Source: Anaerolineales bacterium (lineage in GTDB: Bacteria; Chloroflexota; Anaerolineae; Anaerolineales; Villigracilaceae). Taken from it: a stretch of 64,000 nt of DNA. The stretch's first letter is position 1, and each line of letters begins with the position of its first letter. Shown here piece after piece: positions 45,741-56,054 of the stretch. The notes below the pieces were generated by a model. It was not told where the DNA came from, did no database searches, and saw nothing but the letters and a program-made list of their open reading frames with translations. The stretch covers positions 2,696,136 through 2,760,135 of the forward strand of contig CP129481.1 of NCBI GenBank assembly GCA_030583905.1, in the 5' to 3' direction. Position numbers and translations under genes: made by a program.

Positions 45741-46769
45741 ATGAAAACCACTCTCTTTCACAAACATGGTGGACCAGAGGTCCTTGAATATACCGATTTC
45801 CCAACTCCCCAGCCCAAGCATGGCGAGGCGCTTGTCCGTTTACGTGCCGCCGCGCTTAACCGCATGGACGTGATGGTGCGCAACGGCTGGCAGGGACTGA
45901 AGCTTGAGCTCCCCCACATCAACGGCGCGGATGGCGCAGGCGAAGTTGCGGCTCTCGGAGACAATGCCACAGGCGTACAGGTCGGTGACCGTGTTGTCAT
46001 CAATGCAAATCTGGGATGCGGGAAATGCGAATTCTGCCTGAACAAGCAGGACAACATGTGCCGAAACTGGCACCTGCTCGGCGAGACGGTGCGCGGCACC
46101 TACTCAGAATATGTCTGCGTGCCCGCCCGACAGTTGTACAAGCTGCCAGCGGATTTTGACTTCCACAAAGCCGCCGCATCCGCGTTGGTGTATCAGACGG
46201 CATGGCATTCGCTGGTCAGGCGCGGCGGGGTAAAGGCTGGAGAAACTGTGGCAGTTGTCGGCGCGGGAGGAGGCGTAAATTCCGCCAGCATCCAGATCGC
46301 AAAATATCTCGGCGCGCGTGTCATCGCGATCGGCTCGAACGTCCAAAAATTGGAACGCGCGCAGGCGCTCGGCGCGGATATCCTGATCGACCGCTCGAAA
46401 GAGGAGGATTGGTCAAAAGCGGTTTTTCTCGCCACGGATAAACGCGGCGCGGATGTGATCGTGGATAATGTCGGCACGACCTTCCCGCTGAGTTTACGCG
46501 CGCTTCGAAAAGGCGGGCGGCTGCTGACGGTTGGGAACAGCGGCGCGCCGCGTTTTGAGATCGACAACCGTTATATGTTCGCGAAACATCTCTCGATCAT
46601 CGGCTCCACCATGAGCACGCTGGAGGAATTCGCCGAGGTAATGGACCTGATCACGGCGGGCAAACTCCAGCCTGTGATCGACAAGACCTTCCCATTGAAA
46701 GATGCCGCCGCCGCGCAGGAACGCTTGTGGCACGGCGAAAATTTTGGCAAGATCACACTTGAAATTTAA
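45741..46769 (+). CDS. Zinc-type alcohol dehydrogenase / quinone oxidoreductase
   Basis: 342 residues, medium-chain dehydrogenase fold. Structural zinc cysteines are in CGKCEFCLNKQDNMC. The NAD(P) site is VVGAGGGVNSASIQIAKYLGA. The position of the first catalytic zinc ligand (Cys) is occupied by RMD in AALNRMDVMVRNGW, as in quinone-oxidoreductase-like members. Substrate unknown. Confidence 0.85.
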   Translation: MKTTLFHKHGGPEVLEYTDFPTPQPKHGEALVRLRAAALNRMDVMVRNGWQGLKLELPHINGADGAGEVAALGDNATGVQVGDRVVINANLGCGKCEFCLNKQDNMCRNWHLLGETVRGTYSEYVCVPARQLYKLPADFDFHKAAASALVYQTAWHSLVRRGGVKAGETVAVVGAGGGVNSASIQIAKYLGARVIAIGSNVQKLERAQALGADILIDRSKEEDWSKAVFLATDKRGADVIVDNVGTTFPLSLRALRKGGRLLTVGNSGAPRFEIDNRYMFAKHLSIIGSTMSTLEEFAEVMDLITAGKLQPVIDKTFPLKDAAAAQERLWHGENFGKITLEI

Positions 46770-46777
46770 TAAGGAAA

Positions 46778-48874
46778 ATGAACGGCGATATGCCGGGAAC
46801 AATGAACTTTCTCAAACGATTATCTCTTTTTGAAGTATTGCTGGTTGTAAGCATTCTGGGTGTTCATCTGTACGCAGCGCTTTCCGATGCGTACAACTTT
46901 CCGAATTTCTGGTTCAAACGCGACGACGCTTTTTATTATTTCAAGGTCGCGCAGAACATCACCGAAGGCTACGGCAGCACTTTCGACGGCATCAACCCGA
47001 CCAACGGCTATCATCCGTTATGGATGATCGTCTGCATTCCCATCTTCGCGCTCGCCCGTTTCGATGTCATTCTGCCGCTACGGGTTTTACTGATGGTCAT
47101 CGCCGCCATGCAAGCATGGACGGCTGTACTGATTTACAGGCTGGTTAGGGACAATCTATCACGCGCAGTCGGAATTCTGGCGGCATCCTTCTGGGCGTTT
47201 GGTTTTTACATCCATTACACTGTTTACGAATTCGGGCTGGAAACACCGCTTGCCGCGCTTGCGGTCGTGCTTTTCATCTACAAACTCTCGCGCTTCGAAC
47301 GGGAATGGCGCACAACACCGGTCACAACGAGACAGATCGCGGAACTGGCGCTGATCGCAGTGGTTGTCATGTTCAGCCGCCTGGACCTGGTATTTTTGGC
47401 TATCATCACAGGCGCGTGGATCATCTTCCGCGGCAAACCCCTCCGCACGCTGCTTCTACTCGACCTGGTTGTCATCTTCGCATCCATGACCAGCTCAGTT
47501 GCGCTGCGCACCGGCATCGCGCCTTATAACGAATTCTATTCATCCTCCGCCATCGAAGCGACCATACTCGCGATCTTTGCAAAAGTCATCGCGCTGTATT
47601 TCTTCGGCGCATACCAACATCCGCGCGTAAATTCGCTCTGGATCAGATTCCGCCAAGTGTTCTTTGCGGTCACTACAGGAACGATCATCACTGTCATCCT
47701 GTATCTTATCCTTGTTCAGTTCGGGATCGGAGCGAACCTCCCGCGCAGCGCCTTCCTGCTGGACTGGGGAATCAGCCTGATCCTTTTCTTCGCGCTCCGA
47801 CTCGCCGCAGGCTGGTTCGCCAGCCCGAACATCTCTGCCGCTGAAACGCCCGTCAACGAATTCCGCACCAATTGGAAAACATGGCTCACCGAAGGCATGA
47901 CGTATTACGGCATTCTTGGCGGCTTCCTTGCGGCGTACATGCTGTTCAACAAGCTCATGTTCGGCACCTCCAGTCCGGTCAGCGGACAGATCAAACGCTG
48001 GTGGGGCAGCATCCCTGTCACGTTGTACGAAGGCGCCGCGTCCAATTGGTTCTCGTTCTTCGGCGTCGGCAGGGATCACTTCAATGCCTGGCAGCCACTG
48101 ACCGAACTGTTCTACTGGGGAGCGGAAATATTACGTCCCTTGCATCCCGGCGCAGGGAGAGCCGCCGCAGACCGCTACTACATGGCGATGCTCATCTTTC
48201 TTCTGGTAGCGCTGGTTATTCTTTTCATAAACAAGCGCCGCACAACCAATGTGCTCTCGAACATGGCAGTGATCCCGCTCGCGGCTGGGATCGGATTTCA
48301 CATCCTTTCCTACACAACCACATCCTACGGCGGGGCGAAGGAGTGGTATTGGGTCAGCGAGATGGTGATGATCGTGCTGGCGGGAAGTTTACTACTGCAT
48401 CTCATCCTTAAGCCATTGCAGAGATTCAAACCCGCCCATCTGATGGTGGAAATATCCGCCGTTCTTGTGAGCGTATACCTTGGATACAACCTCAGCCAGG
48501 TGATCATCAAGGTCATGGTGCACGATTATTTCCCGCCGGACCGCGCCTATATGGAAGTGGTGGAGTTTCTCGAGGAAAATACGCCGCCCGGCAGTGTCAT
48601 CGGCATGACAGGCGGCGGGAATGTCGGCTACCTGATAAAAGACCGAACCATCGTCAATATGGATGGTTTGATCAACAGCCACGAGTATTTCATCGCCCTG
48701 CAAAACAGGGAGGCGGCTCCGTATCTGGTGGAGCATGGCATGACCATCGTATTCGCAAACCCGCACTTGTTGACGATGTCGCCCTACTACGGTCAGTTTG
48801 CGCCATATCTCGTGAGCTTTAATAGCTTCGGCGGGAAAGACCTGCTCTATCTGCTGAAAGAGCCAAAATACTAA
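46778..48874 (+). CDS. Large membrane glycosyltransferase-like protein
   Basis: 698 residues, a dozen membrane helices. The outer loop WFKRDDAFYYFKVAQNITEG has an Asp-Asp site, and GINPTNGYHPLWM is typical of GT-C proteins. A C-terminal outer domain has GNVGYLIKDRTIVNMDGLIN. TAAGGAAA precedes the start; an ATG at 46802 is also possible. No donor or acceptor can be named. Confidence 0.75.
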   Translation: MNGDMPGTMNFLKRLSLFEVLLVVSILGVHLYAALSDAYNFPNFWFKRDDAFYYFKVAQNITEGYGSTFDGINPTNGYHPLWMIVCIPIFALARFDVILPLRVLLMVIAAMQAWTAVLIYRLVRDNLSRAVGILAASFWAFGFYIHYTVYEFGLETPLAALAVVLFIYKLSRFEREWRTTPVTTRQIAELALIAVVVMFSRLDLVFLAIITGAWIIFRGKPLRTLLLLDLVVIFASMTSSVALRTGIAPYNEFYSSSAIEATILAIFAKVIALYFFGAYQHPRVNSLWIRFRQVFFAVTTGTIITVILYLILVQFGIGANLPRSAFLLDWGISLILFFALRLAAGWFASPNISAAETPVNEFRTNWKTWLTEGMTYYGILGGFLAAYMLFNKLMFGTSSPVSGQIKRWWGSIPVTLYEGAASNWFSFFGVGRDHFNAWQPLTELFYWGAEILRPLHPGAGRAAADRYYMAMLIFLLVALVILFINKRRTTNVLSNMAVIPLAAGIGFHILSYTTTSYGGAKEWYWVSEMVMIVLAGSLLLHLILKPLQRFKPAHLMVEISAVLVSVYLGYNLSQVIIKVMVHDYFPPDRAYMEVVEFLEENTPPGSVIGMTGGGNVGYLIKDRTIVNMDGLINSHEYFIALQNREAAPYLVEHGMTIVFANPHLLTMSPYYGQFAPYLVSFNSFGGKDLLYLLKEPKY

Positions 48875-48875
48875 A

Positions 48876-49289
48876 ATGAAGCGTCCGTTCCCAGAAACCC
48901 TGACGCTATGGGTGGTGTTAATGCTAACAATGTGGAACGCTGTACGGGCGTGGACGTCGCTTGCATGGAGCGGCATCCTGACGGAATTCTCTGCCCGCAT
49001 CGCACCGGCGGTCAGCGCGGGGATCGGGGTATTCTGGGCTGTTGCAGGAGCGATCCTTCTCTGGGGGATCTGGCAGAAAAAAGCCTGGGCGGGGAAAATG
49101 CTGCTCGGGACCGCGGCAGGTTACACGGTCTGGTATTGGGGCGAACGGCTTTTCCTCCAAAATCCGCGACCAAATGCATGGTTTGCTGTTATAGTAAATC
49201 TGGGAGTGATGACCATCATCCTGCTTGCTGTAAGATCAATATCGAGAGAGGCATATGAGCGAACAATCGAAAATCCAAAAACTGAATGA
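48876..49289 (+). CDS. Small membrane protein, unknown
   Basis: 137 residues with four membrane helices. No family recognised. It begins one base after the preceding stop and overlaps the carboxylase gene by 35 bases, so its last codons lie inside the pccB start. Possible partner of the preceding glycosyltransferase. Confidence 0.65.
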   Translation: MKRPFPETLTLWVVLMLTMWNAVRAWTSLAWSGILTEFSARIAPAVSAGIGVFWAVAGAILLWGIWQKKAWAGKMLLGTAAGYTVWYWGERLFLQNPRPNAWFAVIVNLGVMTIILLAVRSISREAYERTIENPKTE

Positions 49290-50802
49290 ATTGAAGGCGC
49301 AGTCGCGCCTCGGCGGCGGACAGGCACGCATCGACGCGCAGCACAAGAAAGGACGCCTGACCGCGCGCGAACGGCTCGACCTTTTACTGGACAAAGGCTC
49401 CTTCCGCGAAGTGGACCCGTTCGTGGTGCATCGCACCCATGACTTCGGGCTGAACGAACAGAAATTCATGAGCGACTCGGTGGTAACGGGCTGGGGCACC
49501 ATCGAAGGACGGCTTGTGTATGTGTTCTCGCAGGATTTCACGGTGTTCGGTGGAAGTCTGGGAGAAGTTCATGCGGAAAAGATCTGCAAGATCATGGACA
49601 TGGCGATGAAGAACGGCGCGCCCGTAATCGGATTGAACGATTCGGGCGGTGCGCGCATTCAGGAGGGCGTGGTCTCGCTGGCAGGTTACGCGGATATTTT
49701 CCTGCGCAATACAATGGCATCCGGCGTCATTCCGCAGATCTCCGCCATCATGGGACCCTGCGCGGGCGGCGCGGTCTACTCCCCCGCATTGACCGATTTC
49801 ATCTTCATGACGCGCAACACATCCTACATGTTCGTGACGGGACCGGATGTAGTCAAAACCGTCACGCACGAGGAAGTGACACAGGAGGAATTGGGCGGCG
49901 CCAGCGTACACTCCGAGAAATCTGGTGTGTGCCACGTGGCGGCGGACAGCGAAGCGGACACGCTCTATCTCATCCGGAAACTGTTCGGGTTCCTGCCGCA
50001 GAACAATATGGAGGATGCCCCCTTCACTCCGTCCGATGACCCGCTGCGGATGGACGAGTCGCTCAATGAGATCATCCCTGACGACCCGAACAAGCCCTAT
50101 GACATCAAAGATGTCATCCGCCCGATCGTGGACGATGGAATCTTTTTCGAGATCCACGAAAACTACGCCCAGAATATCGTCGTCGGCTTTGCGCGTCTCG
50201 GCGGGCATTCGGTGGGGATCGTCGCAAATCAACCCGCCGTGCTGGCAGGCGTACTGGACATCGACGCAAGCGAAAAGGGGGCGCGTTTCGTGCGTTTCTG
50301 CGACTCGTTCAACATCCCCATCATCACATTCGAAGATGTGCCGGGCTTCCTGCCGGGCACATTCCAGGAGCATCACGGCATCATCCGCTCGGGCGCAAAA
50401 CTGCTCTACGCCTATTGCGAAGCGACCGTGCCAAAGCTGACGGTCATCACCCGCAAGGCATATGGCGGCGCGTACTGCGTTATGTCGTCCAAGCACATCC
50501 GCAGTGATCTAAATCTTGCTTGGCCCAGCGCCGAGATCGCCGTGATGGGACCGGACGGCGCGGTCAACATCATTTTCCGCAAGGAATTGGAAGCAGCGGC
50601 AGACCCCGTCAAGCGCAAAGCGGAACTGGTGGCGGAATACAAGGAGAAATTCGCCAATCCATATGTGGCGGCATCGCGCGGCTATATCGACGATGTGATC
50701 GAGCCGAAGGAAACCCGTCCGCGTTTGATCAATGCGCTGGAGATGTTGAGCAACAAGCGTGATTCGAACCCTGCCAAGAAGCACGGCAACATTCCGCTGT
50801 AA
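49255..50802 (+). CDS. pccB: Acyl-CoA carboxylase, carboxyltransferase subunit
   Basis: 515 residues, the size of PccB-type beta subunits. It moves the carboxyl group from biotin to acetyl- or propionyl-Co[20 protein letters not shown], the [14 protein letters not shown] segment, [16 protein letters not shown] and [11 protein letters not shown] are hallmark stretches. GAGAGG precedes the ATG. It heads a three-gene carboxylase operon. Similar enzymes can take propionyl- or methylcrotonyl-CoA, so the substrate is only probable. Confidence 0.92.
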   Translation: MSEQSKIQKLNELKAQSRLGGGQARIDAQHKKGRLTARERLDLLLDKGSFREVDPFVVHRTHDFGLNEQKFMSDSVVTGWGTIEGRLVYVFSQDFTVFGGSLGEVHAEKICKIMDMAMKNGAPVIGLNDSGGARIQEGVVSLAGYADIFLRNTMASGVIPQISAIMGPCAGGAVYSPALTDFIFMTRNTSYMFVTGPDVVKTVTHEEVTQEELGGASVHSEKSGVCHVAADSEADTLYLIRKLFGFLPQNNMEDAPFTPSDDPLRMDESLNEIIPDDPNKPYDIKDVIRPIVDDGIFFEIHENYAQNIVVGFARLGGHSVGIVANQPAVLAGVLDIDASEKGARFVRFCDSFNIPIITFEDVPGFLPGTFQEHHGIIRSGAKLLYAYCEATVPKLTVITRKAYGGAYCVMSSKHIRSDLNLAWPSAEIAVMGPDGAVNIIFRKELEAAADPVKRKAELVAEYKEKFANPYVAASRGYIDDVIEPKETRPRLINALEMLSNKRDSNPAKKHGNIPL

Positions 50803-50820
50803 AGGGACGAGGAGAGAGTC

Positions 50821-52329
50821 ATGTTCAAAAAAGTATTGGTCGCAAATAGAGGCGAGATCGCCGTCCGCATCATCCGCGCCTGCCGCGAACTCGGCATCGA
50901 GACCGTTGCCGTTTTTTCGGAAGCCGACCGCAACGCGCTTCACGTCCGTTATGCGGACGAAGCCTATTTGCTTGGTCCCGCCCCATCGCGCGAATCCTAT
51001 TTGCGGGCGGATAAAATTTTCGAAATCGTAAAACGATCCGGCGCCGACGCCATTCATCCCGGCTATGGTTTCCTCGCGGAGCGCGAAGATTTCGCCGCGA
51101 AATGTGAAGAGCTTGGCATCAAGTTCATCGGTCCCAAACCGTCGTCCATTGCGGCGATGGGAGATAAGGGCAAGGCGCGCGCCACGGTCATCAAGGCGGG
51201 CGTGCCGGTTGTGCCCGGCACGGAAGATGTCGGCAACATGACCGATGACGATCTGTTGCGCGTCGCACCGAAGATCGGATTCCCGCTTCTCATCAAGGCG
51301 ACGGCTGGCGGCGGCGGAAAAGGCATGAGAGAAGTCCGAAGCCTGGATGAAATGCCGACCCTGCTCCAGTCCGCGAGACGCGAGGCGGAAGCCGCATTCG
51401 GCGACGGGAATGTCTATTTGGAGAAGCTGGTCGAGGGGGCGCGTCACATCGAATTCCAGATCATGGCGGATTCGCATGGGAACGTCATCCATCTTGGCGA
51501 GCGCGAATGTTCGATCCAGCGTCGTCATCAGAAGTTATTGGAGGAGGCTACTTCGCCCTTCATGGACGATGAACTCCGCGAGAAAATGGGCAGCGTGGCG
51601 GTCAAGGCGGCACAGGCGGTGGATTACATCAACGCAGGGACGATCGAGTTTCTGGTGGACAAGGAACGTAATTTTTATTTCCTTGAGATGAACACGCGCT
51701 TGCAAGTGGAGCATCCCGTGACGGAAATGGTCACCGGCGTGGACATCGTCGCCGAACAGATCCGCGTGGCGCGCGGGAGACAACTGAGTTACACACAGGA
51801 GCAGATCCAATTCAACGGGCACGCCATCGAATGCCGCGTGAATGCCGAAGACCCGTTCAGCGGATTCATGCCGTCCACGGGGCGCATCACGCACAGCATC
51901 CTGCCGACCGGACCCGGCGTGCGCGTGGATACGGGTGTGTATCCCGGTTTTGAGATCACGCCATATTACGACCCGATGATCGCAAAATTGATCGTATGGG
52001 GCGAGACGCGTGCCCAAGCCATTCTACGGATGCGCCGCGCGCTGGAGGAATACCGCATCGTCGGCGTGCGGACGAACATCCCGTTCCATCAAACTTTGAT
52101 GGATTCGCACCGCTTCATGGGCGGACAGTTCGATACACGCTTTGTGGAGGAACGCTTCTCGATGGAGTCGGCATCTGAAAAAGAAAACCCGGAAGCCGAG
52201 ATCGCCGCGATCCTTGCCACGCTGGCTGCCCACAAACAGACTGAACTTTCCGCGCAGATCGTCCGCCGCAACGAACGTGATGCCAGTAACTGGAAATGGG
52301 TCGGGCGCTGGGAGCGAATGCACCGGTAG
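50821..52329 (+). CDS. accC: Biotin carboxylase subunit of acyl-CoA carboxylase
   Basis: 502 residues, an ATP-grasp enzyme that carboxylates biotin with bicarbonate and ATP. Motifs: [33 protein letters not shown] (ATP lid), [15 protein letters not shown] and [27 protein letters not shown] precedes the ATG. It lies 18 bases behind pccB. Confidence 0.96.
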   Translation: MFKKVLVANRGEIAVRIIRACRELGIETVAVFSEADRNALHVRYADEAYLLGPAPSRESYLRADKIFEIVKRSGADAIHPGYGFLAEREDFAAKCEELGIKFIGPKPSSIAAMGDKGKARATVIKAGVPVVPGTEDVGNMTDDDLLRVAPKIGFPLLIKATAGGGGKGMREVRSLDEMPTLLQSARREAEAAFGDGNVYLEKLVEGARHIEFQIMADSHGNVIHLGERECSIQRRHQKLLEEATSPFMDDELREKMGSVAVKAAQAVDYINAGTIEFLVDKERNFYFLEMNTRLQVEHPVTEMVTGVDIVAEQIRVARGRQLSYTQEQIQFNGHAIECRVNAEDPFSGFMPSTGRITHSILPTGPGVRVDTGVYPGFEITPYYDPMIAKLIVWGETRAQAILRMRRALEEYRIVGVRTNIPFHQTLMDSHRFMGGQFDTRFVEERFSMESASEKENPEAEIAAILATLAAHKQTELSAQIVRRNERDASNWKWVGRWERMHR

Positions 52330-52352
52330 GAATCAGCATGTGAGGAAACGAT

Positions 52353-52850
52353 ATGAAATATGTGACTACAGTGGATGGCAAGGACTTTGAGATCGAGATC
52401 GTGGATGAGCGCCATGTCCGCGTTGGCGACCGTTTGTTGACCGTGGATTTCGAGTCGGTCAGCGGGCAGCCCGTCTTTTCGCTTATCCTTGACGGAAAAT
52501 CATACGAGTCGTTCGTATATCAGGGCGAGGAGGATTGGGAAGTCCTGCTGCGCGGACGTCAGTTCCAGGTCAAAGTGGAGGATGAGCGGGAGAAACGCCT
52601 GAGAGCGGCAGCAGGCGGAGGCGTGGCAGAGGGAGGCGAGTTCCACCTCAAAGCGCCCATGCCAGGACTCGTGGTCACTGTGCTTGTGGAGGAAGGTCAG
52701 CAGGTCAAGAAGGGACAGGTCCTGCTCATTCTCGAATCCATGAAGATGCAGAACGAGCTGAAAGCGCCGCGCGACGGCACTGTGGACCGCATCCGCGTAA
52801 AGGCAGGCGAGAGCGTGGAGCAGAAGCAAACCATGTTGAGCGTGCAATAA
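52353..52850 (+). CDS. Biotin carboxyl carrier subunit
   Basis: 165 residues. The C-terminal biotinyl domain (about 95-165) holds the target lysine in ESMKMQNEL (Lys131). The N-terminal 80 residues form beta strands of the kind that dock to the carboxylase. GAGGAAACG precedes the ATG. With the two genes upstream it completes an acyl-CoA carboxylase. Confidence 0.93.
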   Translation: MKYVTTVDGKDFEIEIVDERHVRVGDRLLTVDFESVSGQPVFSLILDGKSYESFVYQGEEDWEVLLRGRQFQVKVEDEREKRLRAAAGGGVAEGGEFHLKAPMPGLVVTVLVEEGQQVKKGQVLLILESMKMQNELKAPRDGTVDRIRVKAGESVEQKQTMLSVQ

Positions 52851-52858
52851 ATATTCAA

Positions 52859-52900
52859 GGATTATGCAGATCATCCAATCTGTGTAATCTACGGATGGAA
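52859..52900 (+). repeat. ATCTGTGTAATCT dispersed repeat
   Basis: GGATTATGCAGATCATCCAA then TCTGTGTAATCTACGGATGG resembles a widely dispersed intergenic repeat known from many bacterial genomes. It fills the gap between the biotin carrier and CYTH genes. Confidence 0.45.
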
Positions 52901-52908
52901 CTTTTGAA

Positions 52909-53514
52909 ATGAACGGACAGGAAACCGAAGCCAAATTTTACGTGCGCGATCTGAAACGCATTGAAATGCGCCTTCTTGAGTTGAAGGCGTATTTGATTCA
53001 AGCACGCGTGCACGAGATCAATTTGCGTTTTGACAATCCAAATGGAGATTTGCGAAGACAGTTTAAGGTCCTGCGCCTGCGGAAAGACACCGAAGCGAAG
53101 TTCACGTTCAAGGGTCCCGGCGTGGAAGTCGGCGGAGCGCTCTCGCGCCGAGAGATCGAGTTTACGGTCAGCGACTTTGAAAGCGCGCGGCAATTCCTTG
53201 ACGCATTGGGGTTCACGCCGATCGTTTTCTACGAAAAATTCCGCGCCACGTTCGAGTTGAACGGCGTCCACATCATGCTGGATGAACTGCCGCATGGAAA
53301 TTTCGTCGAGATCGAAGGCGAGGATATCGCCGCCCTGCGGGATATTGCGGGATCGCTTGGTTTGAAATGGGAGGCATCCATCAAAGCAGGTTATCACGCC
53401 TTGTTCGTGCGCGCGGCGGAGAAACACGGGCTGGACGAATCGCAATTGAGTTTTGAGGCGCTGAAATCCGCTCACATCAGCGCAGGGGATCTGGGCATCG
53501 TCCCTGCGGATTGA
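52909..53514 (+). CDS. CYTH-domain protein (class IV adenylate cyclase/thiamine triphosphatase-like)
   Basis: 201 residues. The ExExK motif is ETEAKFYV at residues 5-12 (Glu-Thr-Glu-Ala-Lys). KVLRLRKDTEAKFTFKGP and YEKFRATFELNGVHIMLDELP are family stretches of alternating charged residues lining the tunnel. The family cleaves or uses triphosphates with divalent metals; cyclase or phosphatase activity cannot be told apart here. A C-terminal tail goes beyond the domain. Confidence 0.82.
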   Translation: MNGQETEAKFYVRDLKRIEMRLLELKAYLIQARVHEINLRFDNPNGDLRRQFKVLRLRKDTEAKFTFKGPGVEVGGALSRREIEFTVSDFESARQFLDALGFTPIVFYEKFRATFELNGVHIMLDELPHGNFVEIEGEDIAALRDIAGSLGLKWEASIKAGYHALFVRAAEKHGLDESQLSFEALKSAHISAGDLGIVPAD

Positions 53515-53537
53515 AACAAGAGCGGGAAAGATAATTC

Positions 53538-54035
53538 TTGAACAGACAACGTCCCCATCCCCTGCTGAAGATCTTCTTCAGAATTCCATTGTTCTTTCAC
53601 AAACTCGGCTTCGGCGGCTGGGAACGCTTGCTGGGCATGCAATGGATGCTCATCACCACCACCGGCAGGAAAAGCGGCAAACGCCGTCAGGCAATGGTGG
53701 ATGTCCTGCTTCACGACAAACAGACCGATACGTACTACATCATCTCCGCTTACGGCTCACACGCAGACTGGGTCCGCAACATCCAAGTCAATCCACGCTT
53801 CGAGGCGCAGGTCGGGCGGAGAAAATTCAATGCGCGCGCCGCCACACTTTCCGGCGAGAGCGCGGGCGAAATGCTGGTCCAGTTCCACCGGCTCAAGCCC
53901 GCTTATACCCGTGCGGTAATGAACGCGGCGGGCATGAAGTTCAACGACGAGGATGACCTGCGGACGCTCGGTACGAGACTGCTTTTACTGGCAGTCACTC
54001 CGCAGGCGAAAGATGCCGATCACCCCGCCATATGA
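53538..54035 (+). CDS. Deazaflavin-dependent (F420) oxidoreductase, Ddn family
   Basis: 165 residues from a TTG start. MLITTTGRKSGKRRQAMVDV is the F420 phosphate-binding signature of Ddn-like split-barrel enzymes. These reduce quinones, nitro compounds or other substrates with reduced F420. No F420 biosynthesis gene is in the window. The 3-prime end overlaps the convergent murI gene by 41 bases. Confidence 0.82.
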   Translation: MNRQRPHPLLKIFFRIPLFFHKLGFGGWERLLGMQWMLITTTGRKSGKRRQAMVDVLLHDKQTDTYYIISAYGSHADWVRNIQVNPRFEAQVGRRKFNARAATLSGESAGEMLVQFHRLKPAYTRAVMNAAGMKFNDEDDLRTLGTRLLLLAVTPQAKDADHPAI

Positions 54036-54822
54036 CGGCTTCGACTTCGGAGTCGATTCCCAACAGCGTGGATAAAAGTCGTTTGACAGAGTCAGCCTCC
54101 CCCGATGTGATGAAGCGGATAGTTTCCTCATCCCCATTTTGATTCAACATCCCGCCCGCATCCAACAGACGTTTGACCTGTTTCGCCACTGCCGGAGCGG
54201 GGTCTATCACCCGAACATTCCCCCCGACGATCTGCTCGATGAGCGGAATGACGAAGGGATAATGCGTGCAGCCCAGCACGACGGTATCGATGTTCTTTTC
54301 AAGCATCGGCAGCAGGGCATCTTCGAGAATGGCGCGCGTCGCGGGGGAATCCAACTCGCCCTTTTCTATCTGATCGACCAGACCGGTACAGGTGTTTTGA
54401 AATAGCTCCACGCCGTTGGCAAACCGCTCGACCACTGACGCGTACAGCGCGCCTTGGAAGGTTGCTGGTGTCGCCAGCACACCGACCTTGCCGGTTTGCG
54501 TCTTTTCCGCCGCAGGTTTGACCGCAGGCTCCATGCCGACGAATTGAACATCAGGGAAGGTCGCCCGCAGATATTTCAACGCCGCCGCGGATGCGGTGTT
54601 GCAGGCAACGACTATGATCTTTGAATTTTGATTAAGAAGAAGTTTCGTGATCCCCTCTGAAAAGCCCTGTATCTGCTCCATTGAGCGCGGACCGTACGGC
54701 ACATGCCCCTGATCGCCGAAGTAGATGAGATGTTCGTTCGGCATCTGCGTCCGGATCTCGCGCAGGACGGACAGCCCGCCAACGCCAGAGTCGAAGATGC
54801 CGATGGGGTTATTGGAAGACAT
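53995..54822 (-). CDS. murI: Glutamate racemase
   Basis: 275 residues from the ATG at 54822. It makes D-glutamate for peptidoglycan. IGIFDSGVGGLSVLREI, VVACNTASAAAL (first catalytic Cys) and LGCTHYPF (second Cys) are the hallmarks. A longer open frame exists upstream, but it has no domain support. It overlaps the Ddn-like gene on the other strand at its 3-prime end. Confidence 0.94.
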   Translation of the reverse strand: MSSNNPIGIFDSGVGGLSVLREIRTQMPNEHLIYFGDQGHVPYGPRSMEQIQGFSEGITKLLLNQNSKIIVVACNTASAAALKYLRATFPDVQFVGMEPAVKPAAEKTQTGKVGVLATPATFQGALYASVVERFANGVELFQNTCTGLVDQIEKGELDSPATRAILEDALLPMLEKNIDTVVLGCTHYPFVIPLIEQIVGGNVRVIDPAPAVAKQVKRLLDAGGMLNQNGDEETIRFITSGEADSVKRLLSTLLGIDSEVEAVIWRGDRHLSPAE

Positions 54823-54878
54823 GGAGAAATGATAATGCGTAATCTGTGATATGTACATTACGCATTATGGCTCACACT

Positions 54879-55595
54879 TTATTTCCCCGCCGCGTCCACA
54901 AAGGATTTGAACAACCGCCGCATGACGGGCTGGTCCGTCAACCATTCGGGATGCCACTGCACGCCGAATGCGTAGGGATGGTCGGGAATCTCAACCACCT
55001 CCACCAAACCGTCGGGGGCGTGACCCGCAACTTTCAGAGACGGGGCGATGTCTTTCAATCCCTGGTGATGCAAGCTGTTTACATGCAGGAGCGTCTCGCC
55101 GAAGATCTCAGCCGCGCGCGCCGTCTCATCCACATTGACGGGATGCACGATGGCAGTGAACAGTTCACCGGGATAGTCATGATCGAGCGCACCCTGCATC
55201 TGTCCGGCGATATGCGTGTATAACGTCCCGCCCAGCGCCACGTTCATCACCTGCACACCGCGGCAGATTCCCAGAAGCGGCTTGCCGTCGTCCACAGCTT
55301 TTCTCAGCAGGGAGATCTCGGTCACGTCACGGCTTTCGTCCACACCCGCAATGCGGACGTGTTCCACACCGTTGAAATATTTCAACGAAACATCGCCCCC
55401 GCCAGTGAACATGATACCCTGCAAACGGGCATAAATGTCCTGCAGATCTTCCTCGGGCAAAATGGACGGAATCAAGACAGGCAGTCCGCCCGCCTGGGTC
55501 ACCGCACGGACGTAAGTATGCTGGACAGCCGTAATGGGATGATCGTTCGGGCTTTTCCCGTTATAGGTGGTGATGCCGATCAAAGGCTTCGACAT
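54879..55595 (-). CDS. Peptidase C26, gamma-glutamyl-GABA hydrolase-like
   Basis: 238 residues, class I glutamine amidotransferase-like fold. The nucleophile Cys is in LLGICRGVQVMNVALGG and the His in GVQWHPEW. PuuD-type enzymes cleave gamma-glutamyl-GABA in polyamine breakdown; no other put or puu gene is here, so the substrate is a guess. GGAGA precedes the ATG at 55595. Confidence 0.87.
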   Translation of the reverse strand: MSKPLIGITTYNGKSPNDHPITAVQHTYVRAVTQAGGLPVLIPSILPEEDLQDIYARLQGIMFTGGGDVSLKYFNGVEHVRIAGVDESRDVTEISLLRKAVDDGKPLLGICRGVQVMNVALGGTLYTHIAGQMQGALDHDYPGELFTAIVHPVNVDETARAAEIFGETLLHVNSLHHQGLKDIAPSLKVAGHAPDGLVEVVEIPDHPYAFGVQWHPEWLTDQPVMRRLFKSFVDAAGK

Positions 55596-55618
55596 ATTCT
55601 CTCCAAACAAAAAAGACC

Positions 55619-55966
55619 CTAACCGAATTTTTCCTTGAGTCTCGCGCTCTTGCCCGTGCGCGAGCGCATGAAGTACAACTGGGCGCGGCGGACCTTGCCG
55701 TGGCGTTCCACGACGATCTTGTCGATGCGCGGCGAACGGAGCAGGAATGTGCGTTCCACGCCGATGCCGTTCGATGCCATGCGGCGGACGGTCACAGATG
55801 CGTTGTTGCCGCTGTTTCGCAGGCGGATGACCAAACCTTTGAACTCCTGAATACGCTCACGGTCGCCTTCCTTGATCTTGACGTGCACGCTGACCGAGTC
55901 GCCTGAATTCAGCTGGGGAATTTTTTCGTTATCGTTCGCCTCAACGGCTTTAATTAAGTCTGCCAT
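55619..55966 (-). CDS. rplS: Ribosomal protein L19
   Basis: 115 residues, the usual length. It sits at the interface of the 30S and 50S subunits. SGDSVSVHVKIKEGDRERIQ, FKGLVIRLR and GVERTFLLRSPRIDKIVVER are conserved. GGAAG precedes the ATG. A good promoter lies about 60 bases upstream. Confidence 0.96.
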   Translation of the reverse strand: MADLIKAVEANDNEKIPQLNSGDSVSVHVKIKEGDRERIQEFKGLVIRLRNSGNNASVTVRRMASNGIGVERTFLLRSPRIDKIVVERHGKVRRAQLYFMRSRTGKSARLKEKFG

Positions 55967-56017
55967 TTCCGTTCTTCCTTACTTTATGATGATGGTTGTC
56001 AAAATTCGCGACTGGGG

Positions 56018-56046
56018 ATTATAGCACGCATTTTCACCGTTCACAA
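56018..56046 (-). promoter_or_regulatory. rplS promoter
   Basis: On the minus strand TTGTGA and a perfect TATAAT are 17 bases apart, in the gap between fabF and rplS, about 52 bases before the rplS start. Confidence 0.6.
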
Positions 56047-56054
56047 GCCCAATT

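Noticed and set aside
49384..50496. 370-codon open frame opposite pccB
   Set aside because: Antisense shadow of the carboxyltransferase gene, His/Arg-rich without domains.
50757..50785. GATTCGAACCCTGCC, like the T-loop of a tRNA on the minus strand
   Set aside because: It lies in the conserved pccB reading frame and no cloverleaf can be built around it.
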